From: Alviniconcha marisindica
Taxonomy: Eukaryota; Mollusca; Gastropoda; Provannidae
Direction of reading: 5' to 3'
DNA length: 64,000 nt
Assembly (NCBI GenBank): GCA_018857735.1
Contig: JABMCL010002049.1
Location: 1,407,501-1,471,500 of the forward strand
Notes under the pieces: model-generated
What the model was told of the DNA's origin: nothing
What the model saw: only the letters and a program-made list of their open reading frames with translations
Databases searched by the model: none
Position numbers and translations under genes: made by a program
Shown: one piece after another, positions 1 through 11,465 of the stretch
Position numbering within the stretch: the stretch's first letter is position 1
Layout of the letters: every line of letters starts with the position of its first letter

Positions 1-16
1 TATCTTCCGAAGAGAA

Positions 17-20
<4 letters not shown>

Positions 21-86
<66 letters not shown>

Positions 87-259
87 GTGGGAGACGGGTC
101 TGAGTTGATGGAGATTGTCTTTTTTTGTCATTTTTTCATTTTCTTCTTTTGTTGTTGTGTGACTGCGTTTCAGTTATAATGAACTTAATGGGAGTTTGTG
201 TGGATGATGAGTGACAGATCAGGTGTGTGTGTTTGTGCGAAGTGTGTGGTATATGCACA

Positions 260-314
<55 letters not shown>

Positions 315-335
315 GCGTGTTTGTGCGTGTGTGTG

Positions 336-375
<40 letters not shown>

Positions 376-376
376 T
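21..376. repeat. Microsatellite cluster (AG)n, (TG)n, (TGCG)n
   Basis: (AG)n fills 21-83, (TG)n 261-313 and (TGCG)n about 331-376. No gene is seen among them. Confidence 0.97.
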
Positions 377-972
377 ACGTATGTTAGTCACGGCTTGTGC
401 CTGTGTTAATAGACATCTATTCACGTGCATGCGTGTATAACTGTAACTTACTTATACGGCAGTCTTAATAATAGAGAGATTTTTTAAAAACGCGCCCTAC
501 TGTAAAAAAATTCCCTTTAAGTGTATGGTGGTTCGTTGAGCGCGGGTAATGGCTTTCTCTGTTTGTATGTACATCGCAGCGAGCTCAACCACATAATTTA
601 AAAATTACAAGCGAATTCAACCGTATGATTTCAAGAACCGTGCCCTGGAAAATTAGTTTATTATTGTTGCAAGTGGGCGACGGTGAAACGGCTGGGATAA
701 AAGGCCACCATGGTCAGGCACCGCCCCTCTGTAAAGAGCACTGGCGGAGAGAGGTGTAGAAAGAGGAAGAACCCGACGATCCTGCTTGAAAGGACGAGAA
801 AGGGCTATCGTCAATCAGACCAACAATGGAACTGTTTCAAAGGCAACGCTAGGCCAGGAAACGTCTGAGAAGACGGGCTAGAACGCATTATTTGTGGCCT
901 TTTCCGAAGGCGTTTATCATACCATCTTGAACTGAAGGCTGACTGAAAAATACTGTTTGTGTGTGTGTGTGT

Positions 973-1007
<35 letters not shown>

Positions 1008-2119
1008 CGCTGAAATCTTTCAAGTCATGGCCTTTGTCGAGGACGTAGATATTATCTTGAACTAAACTGAACAGAACGAAAGACCATTTTTTGGTTAAAA
1101 TATTCCATGGCGCCCTTTCTCGAAGGCATAGATATCCGTCTAGAACTGAACTGAACTCAACCATACGGCCGAAACGGCTCGTGTATCAGCGGAGTGCAGA
1201 GTGAGAGCAGCGCTTCACGCTCCAGTGACTGCAGGATAATGCGGGTGGTTAGAGGCCGTTATGGACCTTTTGCTTCAACAAAGCACATTTAATCCTCTCG
1301 ACGCCACACTGATAAACAACCAATAGACCACAGCGTCAGTTCAATAGATCATTATAGGCCTACAGCCACCTGATGAAAATACCTGATGAGTGACCTCCCT
1401 TTCTGCAAAAGATACACGAAACCTCAAAACATTGTGGAAGACAGTCGATTGTTGTTGATTATGTTGTTATGCTTTTTCTTTTTCTTTTTTATGAAGAAGT
1501 GGGGTAGTGTTTCTTCCCCCTCATGATTTTTTTCTGACTGTCTTTCATTCTGACGTACATATGACTTGACCCGTCAGTTATTTGTTTCAGTGCTATTGTA
1601 ATTCTTTTCCCCGCTATACCTTGATCAAAATGAAACATTTTGCTTTGAAATATCCCGTGTAAAAACCGAGTTTCGAGAACGACAATTTGCGCGACTGGAT
1701 GTACTGCGGCCTCTCGGATGATGTTCGGCACGAGAGGTGCGTTCTCACGTCACGTCCAGGCGGTCTGAGGGGTCCTTGCGGCCAAGAACGCGCCTCAATG
1801 CTATAAAACAAAAAAAAAACTCAAAACAAAACAAACAGCAACCAAAACAACAACAACAACAAAAAAAAAATAAAAAGACAAGCACCCACTCTCAGTCTTG
1901 ATCAAGTTTAAAACAGTCCGTCAACTCAGCCCTAGTCAAAGAGCAATAAATAAATGGAATAAAAAGGGGCAAGGGTGCAACTCTCAGTCTTGATCAAGTT
2001 TAGACCTGGGTCCGTCCCCAAAAATCCCGTCCCTCTGTCCCTTATCCTACACTGTCATAATAATCGGGTACAGGCCCCAATAGTCGGGTGCTGTGTCCAA
2101 AGTCCGGGTACATCCTGGG
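377..2119. other. No gene recognised
   Basis: It contains (TG)n at 957-1006 and a loose set of three similar blocks (near 895, 1030 and 1112) with TCGA-GGCATAGATAT-like and TCTTGAACTGAACTG-like sequence. A-rich runs lie at 1805-1880. Nothing reads as a conserved protein. Confidence 0.5.
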
Positions 2120-3324
2120 GCCCCCCTAATAATCCGTACAGCCTCTGTCCCTAATAGTCCGTACAGTCTGTCCCTAATAGTCCGTACAGTCTCTGTCCCT
2201 AATAGTCCGTACAGTCTGTCCCTAATAGTCCGTACAGTCTGTCCCTAATAATCCGTACAGTCTGTCCCTAATAATCCGTACAGTCTGTCCCTAATAGTCC
2301 GTACAGCCTCTGTCCCTAATAGTCCGTACAGTCTCTGTCCCTAATAGTCCGTACAGTCTGTCCCTAATATCCGTACAGTCTGTCCCTAATAATCCGTACA
2401 GTCTGTCCCTAATAGTCCGTACAGTCTCTGTCCCTAATAGTCCGTACAGTCTCTGTCCCTAATAGTCCGTACAGTCTGTCCCTAATAGTCCGTACAGTCT
2501 GTCCCTAATAATCCGTACAGTCTCTGTCCCTAATAATCCGTACAGTCTCTGTCCCTAATAGTCCGTACAGTTCCCGTCCCTAATAGTCCGTACAGTCTCT
2601 GTCCCTAATAATCCGTACAGTCTGTCCCTAATAATCCGTACAGCCTCTGTCCCTAATAGTCCGTACAGTCTCTGTCCCTAATAATCCGTACAGTCTCTGT
2701 CCCTAATAGTCCGTACAGTCTGTCCCTAATAATCCGTACAGTCTGTCCCTAATAATCCGTACAGCTCTGTCCCTAATAATCCGTACAGTCTCTGTCCCTA
2801 ATAGTCCGTACAGTCTGTCCCTAATAGTCCGTACAGTCTCTGTCCCTAATAATCCGTACAGTCTGTCCCTAATAATCCGTACAGCCTCTGTCCCTAATAA
2901 TCCGTACAGTCTCTGTCCCTAATAATCCGTACAGTCTCTGTCCCTAATAGTCCGTACAGCCTCTGTCCCTAATAGTCCGTACAGTCTCTGTCCCTAATAG
3001 TCCGTACAGTCTCTGTCCCTAATAGTCCGTACAGCTCTGTCCCTAATAGTCCGTACAGTCTCTGTCCCTAATAGTCCGTACAGCTCTGTCCCTAATATCC
3101 GTACAGTCTGTCCCTAATAATCCGTACAGTCTGTCCCTAATAGTCCGTACAGCTCTGTCCCTAATAATCCGTACAGTCTCTGTCCCTAATAAGTCCGTAC
3201 AGTCTGTCCCTAATAGTCCGTACAGCCTCTGTCCCTAATAATCCGTACAGTCTGTCCCTAATATCCGTACAGTCTGTCCCTAATAGTCCGTACAGTCTCT
3301 GTCCCTAATAGTCCGTACAGTCTC
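2120..3324. repeat. Minisatellite of about 50 units, 20-25 bp each
   Basis: The unit is GTCCCTAATAGTCCGTACAG followed by TCT or TCTCT, with AATCC/AGTCC and CTCT length variants. The unit closely resembles the 3' segment of the tRNA-SINE (GTCCCTAATAAGCCGTACGG then TTTCTGT at 32200-32230), so the array probably grew from a SINE end. Confidence 0.95.
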
Positions 3325-3514
3325 AGTGAACACAAAGCAACACTGTTCAACGGTATGCACCTGTAGCGACCTGTTCTTCAAGTAACACTTCGGGAACGGG
3401 TTTGTTTGTATGTTTTTGACGTTGTTGTTGTTGTTGATTTAGTTGCTGCTAAATTATAACCGGATGTAACACGTGACTCTCGGATATGACGTGTTGCATG
3501 CGCGACTTAGTGTT

Positions 3515-3600
3515 GTGAAAGGGATCCCAGACGCTGCTGGCACTAGAGAACATCTGCTGCAGGCATGTCCACTGCACGACAACCTCAGGCACTCAGAAAG
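3515..3600 (+). mobile_element. Short LINE C-terminal fragment
   Basis: The plus strand reads AAGTREHLLQACPLHDNLRH, matching the Cys/His-containing C-terminal end of LINE polyproteins (EHxLQxCPL). It is only about 85 bp, with nothing else of the element nearby. Confidence 0.5.
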
Positions 3601-4139
3601 AAAGAAAGAGAAGAAGGAAAAAAAAGTCGAGCTGGACTTTCCGTACGGTCTCTGTGGATAATCAACACACAAAGGGAGTTAATAAGCGCTCAAAAGACGT
3701 CACACAAACACAACAACAAAGACCCGAGTCGCCTACGGTCACTCTCACCTGGCATGCGAGTAAATGCTGTGGACGTTAAGCAGCACCGAATAAGAAGACA
3801 TGTAAGTCCATGACCTGCAGTGCACGGTGGTCAGTCGAGAAACACCAAGTCAAGTAGTTTAGTTCAGAAACCCCAGTGGGGGTACATGAAGGAACATAAA
3901 TGAAAGAACACCTGGTAAGACACGGCAGTAAACATAAAATACAAGTGCATACAACAAAAAGAAACAAACAGCAACAAAAACAGAAACAAAATCGTACGCA
4001 TTTCCAAAACAAAAAACAACGAGAAACCAGAGAAAAGATCATTAACCAAAACAAAAGCTAGAGGAAAAAATGAAAATAGATGGGTACAGCAAACTCTAAC
4101 CCTGAACACACACCACGCACTCACTGCACCACGCCGCAC

Positions 4140-4165
4140 CCCCACGCACCCACGCACCACGCACA

Positions 4166-4196
<31 letters not shown>

Positions 4197-4199
4197 CAC

Positions 4200-4234
<35 letters not shown>

Positions 4235-4360
4235 GATTTGGTGGAAAGGAGAAGGAAAGGGGGATTCGACAGGCATACATTCTACAAAACTAGAGTAGTT
4301 TCCAGCTAGTGGCCGACAACACGGAGAAGAAGAAGAAGAAGAAGAAGAAGAAGAAGAGAA
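4140..4360. repeat. Microsatellites (CGCA)n, (CA)n, (GAA)n
   Basis: (CGCA)n about 4165-4198, (CA)n 4200-4232 and (GAA)n 4327-4356 are separated by short unique sequence. Confidence 0.95.
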
Positions 4361-4444
4361 GAGGCTGGTCAGTGTGGAAACCAGTTGGAACTTCCACAGC
4401 AAATAAAGAACGAGGGAAACAAGACTACTAGGCCTAACACGCGA

Positions 4445-4445
<1 letters not shown>

Positions 4446-4480
<35 letters not shown>

Positions 4481-4642
4481 GTGATGCTTAATGTCCTCAG
4501 ATGTCAGTTGACATATTAGGGACAAGCTGTGACCAATGCCGAAGCACGGTTCAATAATTCTTTACGTCCACGGAAACCAGAAGGCTCGTTAGGACGGACA
4601 GCTCAGGACGGCCACCTCGACTCTCACACAGCTCCTGAACTA
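4446..4642 (-). mobile_element. SINE-like repeat B
   Basis: A full-length copy with (GAT)n tail at 4446-4478, core CCTCAGATGTCAGTTGACAT and 5' end near GCTCCTGAAC at 4642. No tRNA A/B boxes are evident in this family, so its origin is unclear. Confidence 0.75.
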
Positions 4643-5082
4643 TGAACACGCGGAGATGCGTGTGTTTTAAAGTTAACCAACCGTAAAGTTGTCAAATACG
4701 CAAGCAATGAAATTTGACCTGGCTGTATGTCAAAGAACAAAACAGCAACCCCCCCCGCCCCCCCGCCTTAAAAAAAAAAAACCCAGTTATAAAGCAAACA
4801 ACACAAGTCAACAACAATTAACAAAAAAATGTATTTAAAAAAAATGCTGAGAAAAATGAATCCAATCTGAGGGGCGAAGGGGAAAAAAGAAGAAGAAAAA
4901 AGAAGAGAAAAAAGAAGAAAAAAACCCCCGTCGAACCAGGAAGTTGCGAATCACGTAGGCCGAGTAACTTTGAAAGCAGAACAAGACAGAAATATTATCT
5001 CTCTTGTCTGTTCATGCTTTATATTTGTATATAGCAAGGACTGGCTGTTTGTTCTTGAGTATGTTAAAGTTTTTGACTTCTC

Positions 5083-5151
5083 TCTCTCGCTCTCAGACAC
5101 AAGCACACATACACTCTCTCTCTCATGCGCGCGCGCGCGCTTACACACACA

Positions 5152-5236
<85 letters not shown>
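5083..5236. repeat. (TC)n/(GC)n/(AG)n microsatellite
   Basis: A TCTCTC-rich stretch with a short (GC)n run is followed by (AG)n from 5158 to 5236. Confidence 0.95.
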
Positions 5237-5241
<5 letters not shown>

Positions 5242-5370
5242 ACGTAGCAATAGCATAGAAAATGTCAGTAAAAACAAAAAACAAAATAAAGATCTTCACC
5301 AACAACACAAATTATAATAATTACTGCCATCTTCTACACCCCCACCCCCCTCCCCCCCACACCCACACAC

Positions 5371-5497
5371 TATCATTGGCGGGAGCTGCTACAAGTATCA
5401 TTTTTGTCGCGAAAAAAGATGTGTTTTGTCGTGACAAACACATGTTTTGTGTCGCGACAAAAAATGATACTTGTGGCAGCTCTCGCCGGCAATGATA
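5371..5497. mobile_element. 127-bp palindromic foldback element (MITE-like)
   Basis: The ends TATCATTGGCGGGAGCTGC and its near complement at 5479-5497 bound an almost perfect palindrome, with TACAAGTATCATTTTTGTCG as the next part of the arm. The centre consists of short TTGTCGTGACAA-type palindromes. A relative lies at 63745-63919. Confidence 0.75.
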
Positions 5498-5969
5498 CTC
5501 TGCCCTTCCCCCACTGACTGCATCATCTCTTATCCCCTGAAAACAAGCTGACTTGATCAAACAACAATCTGTGCACGTCCTTCAGGTGGAACTAAGAGCA
5601 TAGAGTAACTGTCATTTTCCTTCTCCGATTACTCATCTCCCCGGCAGATCGACGCTTCCGCTAAAGAAGACAAGCTAGAAATAAAGGGTCCTGTGGTTAT
5701 GAAATCCAGTATCTTGTGCACTGAAGCGTACAGAAGTGCACTCAGTCTCTCTTATCGGTCGAGGCAATCAGGATACCTATGCTTATATATATATATCTAT
5801 TGCCAACAGCCGCTTTTATGTAGCGATAAAACTAGCGCTGCAGTGAACACGGTAACTTGAGCCATAAAACTAGGCCTAACGCTACAGCGACAAAACAAAT
5901 TCTGCAGCGACAATACTAACTTCGCAGGTCTTCAGCGTCAAAACTCACTATGCAGCAACAAACAACTGT

Positions 5970-6491
<522 letters not shown>

Positions 6492-6967
6492 CGTGGTGCG
6501 TGTGTGCATGCGTGTCCGTGCATGTCAATGTCTTAGTCTGTTAAGTTACAACTCTGATTATGAAGACAGTTTCGACGCAAACGACAGAATGTACACAGTC
6601 ACTGGCCGCACTCTTGCTCCAAGTCCGTGAATTCTCCACGCGTGGGCGTTTAATTTTCCGGCACACCTGCACTCACCCACTGCCACTGGGTTTTTTTTAC
6701 CAGCTGCCACTGCAGGCTAACCCCCGTCTACAACCGACTGAGACTCAACATTTTAATTTACCTGCCCCGTTTGTGTGTACTGGTCTATCTGAAAGCAGCG
6801 GGTGCGTAGCTGCCACGAGACTGCTATGGAATCCCACCGGTCCGCCTCGGTGTCAGTGTGGCTCGTGTCCTACAGACTGAAACGGGTCGTAGCGATAACG
6901 CAACAGCTGTTGTCCTGAACCACTATTGTACGTCTGTCACGTCCTTGCTGCCATGTACTGATTGCAA

Positions 6968-7288
6968 AACATGGTGCTTAACGTCCACAGAAACCATAAG
7001 GCTTATTAGGGACGGGGAGAAGGGGGTAAAGGGGGTATGGAGGTTGGGGGCAGATTATATATACCTATCGCTACACTGTCACCACCAGAATGATTCCTGC
7101 ATTAAGATGGGCAGCGATGAGAGCCATTTTAATGTTTCAGTAGGAAGTGACGGACAAAGTCACAAGACAGTGTCCACAAACCACGACCTTTTTGAGGGGA
7201 AAGGAGAGCCGAAGCGGATTCGAACCGAGGTCCTTCCGCTTACCAGCCTAACGCCTTACCGCTAGGCCAAATCGCTCACTAAAGTACT
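6968..7288 (-). mobile_element. tRNA-derived SINE
   Basis: On the minus strand it starts near 7288 with TTTGGCCTAGCGGTAAGGCG (box A) and then CGGTTCGAATCC (box B), followed by a ~230-bp body that ends GGACGTTAAGCACCATG. A second copy at 31937 matches along the whole length. The last ~40 bp resemble a segment of repeat family B. Confidence 0.85.
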
Positions 7289-7659
7289 GATTTCACGACC
7301 TGCAAGTCACTATATAGCCTTCTCAACGCACGTATTCTCAATCCACGAAGACCGACCTTAATCTCTACAGCAGCTAAAGAGATCATAATAATAATAATAA
7401 TAATATATATGGTGCATCATCTCGAGAAAGCCCGGAACGCTTACAAAGACAAAAAGAATACGTTCATTTTATCACACATACACACTACAAATACATGAAT
7501 TACTGGTGATGGGTTGGTAGAATGAGAGAGGAAAACCAACGACTCGCGCGCATGTTAGACTGCTTGGTCCGCGTTTCAAGCCGATTCGCCACCGACCCCG
7601 TGCCGGCGGGCCCACCCCAAGTCCATCCCAGGAAGCGGTCGGCAGACACGGTTGCCCAC

Positions 7660-7725
7660 GCTCCGTGCATCGCTTTCCGGCACCTTCCTCCAACTTGAAG
7701 GAAGGATGCCGTAAACTAGCGCTTG
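7660..7725. repeat. Inverted repeat (hairpin) near the rDNA fragment
   Basis: CGGCACCTTCCTCCAACTTG runs into AAGGAAGGATGCCG, giving arms of about 17-25 bp with almost no loop. Parts of the same sequence recur at 7830-7855, 23270-23310 and 23672-23710, so it belongs to a dispersed family. A short (ATTCA)n run follows at 7740-7760. Confidence 0.6.
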
Positions 7726-8090
7726 GAGTTTGGGTACTAGTATTCAATTCAATTCAATTCAGTTTTTAAAAAAACAACTGGCCTGGCGGCAATGTCAGGT
7801 GTGAAAACTGACAGTTCCCAGAAGGAAGGATGTCGTAAACCAGTGCTTGGAGTTTGACGGTTGCCCAGACTCTGCCAGTAGGAACATCCCGGGAGAGCCG
7901 GGCGGCCTACGCCGGCGGCGGCTCCTCGGTCCCCAGAGCGGATCTGGACAGGCGAAGCTGCGGAGAAAGAGAAAGAAAAAATAAGAGACAAAAATCCCGA
8001 GGGCGGCAGCCGTCCGCGAGGCCGACGGGGCTCTTTAAACCTCCGCCGAAGGACAGCCGTCCGCTCCAAAAGGAAAGGAGAGCTTCCCCC

Positions 8091-8264
8091 GATGATGATG
8101 AAGTGATGCTTAATGTCCTCAGATGTCGGCTGACATATTAGGGACAAGCTGTGACCAATGCCGAAGCATGGTTCAATAAATCTTTACGTCCACGGAAGCC
8201 AGAAGGCTCGTTAGGACGGACAGCCCAGGACGGCCACCTCGACTCTCACACAGCTCCTGAACTA
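8091..8264 (-). mobile_element. SINE-like repeat B in ITS1-like sequence
   Basis: A full copy with the core TGTCCTCAGATGTCGGCTGA and the 5' end AGGAGCTGTGTGAGAGTC on the minus strand. The flanks GAGAGCTTCCCCC and GAGCTTCCCTCCC form a target-site duplication of about 10 bp. Confidence 0.75.
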
Positions 8265-8393
8265 TGAGCTTCCCTCCCTTCTTTTTGTTGTTGTTGCTTT
8301 ATGGAGGCAAAGAAAATGGAGCGGGCCACCCTTTTCCCTGGGCTCCCCTTGCCGACAGCCGACAGCTCTCTGCCCGCGCGAGAGAGAGCCCGG

Positions 8394-8562
8394 TGATGAT
8401 GATGATGATGATGTGGAGCTTAATGTCCTCGGATGTCGGGTTGACAAACTGTGACCAGTGCGTGTTCATGGTTCAATGTTGCTTTACGTCCACAGAAACC
8501 ATAAGGCTCATTAGGACGGGGAGCCCAGGACGGCCACCTCGACGTTCACACAGCTCCTGACC
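8394..8562 (-). mobile_element. SINE-like repeat B in ITS1-like sequence
   Basis: It carries the family core (plus strand CTTAATGTCCTCGGATGTCG, later GGACGGCCACCTCGACGTTC) and ends in a (GAT)n tail at 8394. The flanks AGAGCCCGGTG and AGAGCCCAACAT look like a short target-site duplication. It is missing part of the middle of the family. Confidence 0.7.
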
Positions 8563-8716
8563 TCTGACAGAGCCCAACATCAACGAGCAAGCCAAGTACC
8601 CCATAGTCACAGTTTTTCGGGTGGCGGGCCGACCGAAGAAGCAAGCCGAGCCAGATTTGAGGACGTCCACCCTGGTGAAATCGCCATCGTTGACGGACGA
8701 TTGGGGTCGGTGACAG
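8563..8716 (-). pseudogene. ITS1-like rDNA spacer
   Basis: This lies directly beyond the 18S 3' end on the minus strand, where ITS1 should begin. It is GC-rich and non-coding. Similar GC-rich sequence continues at 8265-8393 and 7855-8090, separated by two SINE insertions whose flanks match as target-site duplications, so these blocks were probably once continuous. No 5.8S sequence is recognised below 7855. Confidence 0.55.
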
Positions 8717-8759
<43 letters not shown>

Positions 8760-8849
8760 ATTTTATTTCCTCTAAACGATCAAGTTCGAGCGTCTTCTCG
8801 ACCAACGGCGCCGCCCGTGAAGGGCGGGCCGAGACCAATCCGAGGCCCT

Positions 8850-8861
8850 CACTAAACCGTT

Positions 8862-8907
<46 letters not shown>

Positions 8908-10060
8908 ATCAACTCGAGCTAATGACTCGCGTTCAATCGGTAGTATCGACGGGCAGGGACGTAATCAACTCACTAAACCGTTCAATCGGTAGTAGCGACG
9001 GGCAGGGACGTAATCAACTCACTAAACCGTTCAATCGGTAGTAGCGACGGGCAGGGACGTAATCAACTCACTAAACCGTTCAATCGGTAGTAGCGACGGG
9101 CAGGGACGTAATCAACTCACTAAACCGTTTAGTCGGTAGTAGCGACGGGCAGGGACGCAATTAACTCACTAAACCGTTCAGTCGGTAGTAGCGACGGGCA
9201 GGGACGCAATTAACTCACTAAACCGTTCAGTCGGTAGTAGCGACGGGCAGGGACGTAATCAACTCACTAAACCGTTCAATCGGTAGTAGCGACGGGCAGG
9301 GACGTAATCAACTCACTAAACCGTTCAATCGGTAGTAGCGACGGGCAGGGACGTAATCAACTCACTAAACCGTTCAATCGGTAGTAGCGACGGGCAGGGA
9401 CGTAATCAACTCACTAAACCGTTCAATCGGTAGTAGCGACGGGCAGGGACGTAATCAACTCACTAAACCGTTCAATCGGTAGTAGCGACGGGCAGGGACG
9501 TAATCAACTCACTAAACCGTTCAATCGGTAGTAGCGACGGGCAGGGACGTAATCAACTCACTAAACCGTTCAATCGGTAGTAGCGACGGGCAGGGACGTA
9601 ATCAACTCACTAAACCGTTCAGTCGGTAGTAGCGACGGGCAGGGACGTAATCAACTCACTAAACCGTTCAATCGGTAGTAGCGACGGGCAGGGACGTAAT
9701 CAACTCACTAAACCGTTCAATCGGTAGTAGCGACGGGCAGGGACGTAATCAACTCACTAAACCGTTCAATCGGTAGTAGCGACGGGCAGGGACGTAATCA
9801 ACTCACTAAACCGTTCAATCGGTACTATCGACGGGCAGGGACGTAATCAACTCACTAAACCGTTCAATCGGTACTATCGACGGGCAGGGACGTAATCAAC
9901 TCACTAAACCGTTCAATCGGTAGTAGCGACGGGCAGGGACGTAATCAACTCACTAAACCGTTCAATCGGTAGTAGCGACGGGCAGGGACTTAATCAACTC
10001 ACTAAACCGTTCAATCGGTAGTATCGACGGGCAGGGACGAAATCAACTCACTAAACCGTT

Positions 10061-10106
<46 letters not shown>

Positions 10107-10112
10107 ATCAAC
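8850..10112 (-). repeat. 49-bp satellite made from 18S rRNA sequence
   Basis: About 25 head-to-tail units of 49 bp contain, on the plus strand, ACTAAACCGTTCAATCGGTA followed by GTAGCGACGGGCAGGGACG and TAATCAACTC. Compared with 18S, each internal unit lacks the 16 bp between two GCCC copies (the TTTGTACACACC segment). The first and last units keep it. Identity between units is very high, with a few units sharing variants (TACTATCG near 9820-9880; CAATTAACTC near 9160-9220). Confidence 0.95.
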
Positions 10113-10425
10113 GCGAGCTTATGACTCGCGCTTACTGGGAATTCCTCGTTCATGGGGAACAATTTCAAGCCCCAATCCCTATCACGAAGGAGATTCAACG
10201 GGTTTCCCAATCCTTTCGGACCAGGGAGAAAGCCACGCTGATTCCTTCAGTGTAGCGCGCGTGCGGCCCCGGACATCTAAGGGCATCACAGACCTGTTAT
10301 TGCTCAATCTCGTGTGGCTAAACGCCACTTGTCCCTCTAAGAAGTTAACGCCGACGCAGAAAGGATCGGCGAACTATTTAGTAGGCTAGAGTCTCGTTCG
10401 TTATCGGAATTAACCAGACAAATCG

Positions 10426-10790
10426 GTTCAGGAGCTGGGTGAGAGTCGAGGTGGCCGTCCTGGGCTGTCCGTCCTAACGAGCCTTCTGGTTTCCGTGGAC
10501 GTAAAGATTTATTGCACCGTGCTTCGGCGTTGGTCACAGCTTGTCCCTAATATGTCAACTGACATCTGAGGACATAAAGCATCACTTCATCATCATCAGT
10601 TCGTTGTCGTCATGGTTCAGGAGCTGTGTGAGAGTCGAGGTGGCCGTCCTGGGCTGTCCGTCCTAACGAGCCTTCTGGTTTCCGTGGACGTAAAGCTATA
10701 CTGAACCGTGCTTCGGCGTTGGTCTCAGCTTGTCCCTAATATGTCAACCGACATCCGAGGACATTAAGCAACACTACCTACCTACCCACC
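10426..10790 (+). mobile_element. Two tandem SINE-like repeat B copies inside 18S
   Basis: Copy one is 10426-10598, starting GTTCAGGAGCTGGGTGAGAG and ending in ATCATCATC. Copy two is 10613-10790, ending in a CTAC-type tail. Both carry GGTGGCCGTCCTGGGCTGTC and TCGGCGTTGGTC. They interrupt the 18S fragment, whose sequence resumes at 10791 with a repeat of the bases before the insertion. Confidence 0.8.
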
Positions 10791-11084
10791 CTCGTTGTCG
10801 GAATTAACCAGACAAATCGCTCCACCAACTAAGAACGGCCATGCACCACCACCACCACCGAATCAAGAAAGAGCTATCAATCTGTCAGTCGGCTTACAAC
10901 AGGACTCAGTGCGCCACCGGAGTGTGGATGGGGTTACGGTTAGGGTGGAGTTAGGGTTCGTGCGGGTGAACGGCGGGAGTAGCTGTGACACTGTTTAAAA
11001 CCGAAACCGTAAGGCCCGGTGACCAGGTTGGCCTGAGGCTTAACGTGAACACGTCCAGAGACACAGTACACTCTTTACCACTTA

Positions 11085-11465
11085 GCCAATCAGACAATGA
11101 GCCCATCGTCTCCAATACAGTATTCACCAATCAGAAGCACGCTCTGTACCATTAGCCAATCAGCCCGTCACCTCCAAGACAGTATTCACCAATCAGAAGC
11201 ATACTCTGTACCATTAGCCAGACAATGAGCCCATCACCTCCAATACAGTATTCACCAATCAGAAGCACGCTCTGTACCATTAGTCAATCAGCCCGTCACC
11301 TCCAAAACAGTATTCACCAATCAGAAGCATACTCTGTACCATTAGCCAATCAGACAATTCTAATAGTTGAGCTAATCACCTCCAATACAATATTCACCAA
11401 TCAGAAGCATGCTCTGTACCATTAGTTAATCACACAATTCTAATTGTTGAGCTCATCACCTCCAC
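11085..11465. repeat. Tandem repeat with about 60-bp units
   Basis: Six or so imperfect units contain TATTCACCAATCAGAAGCA and CTCTGTACCATTAGCCAATC, arranged as higher-order pairs of about 120 bp. Each unit carries one or two CCAAT boxes, but no gene start is seen nearby. Confidence 0.85.

Larger units (their letters stand above)
8717..10888 (-). pseudogene. 18S rRNA 3' fragment, expanded and interrupted
   Basis: Read on the minus strand, 8717 is the mature 3' end of 18S (it ends GCGGAAGGATCATTA), and the sequence runs backwards through the universal GTACACACCGCCCGTCGC block, then a long conserved stretch at 10100-10425, resuming at 10791-10888. It is not functional. A 49-bp piece has been amplified about 25 times inside it, two SINE-like repeats split it at 10426-10790, and only about the last third of the gene is present. 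A sequence resembling GAATTAACCAGACAAATCG occurs on both sides of the SINE block and looks like a target-site duplication. Confidence 0.93.

Noticed and set aside
8850..10112. CRISPR-like regular array
   Set aside because: The repeats are contiguous with no unique spacers and derive from 18S rRNA; the setting is eukaryotic.
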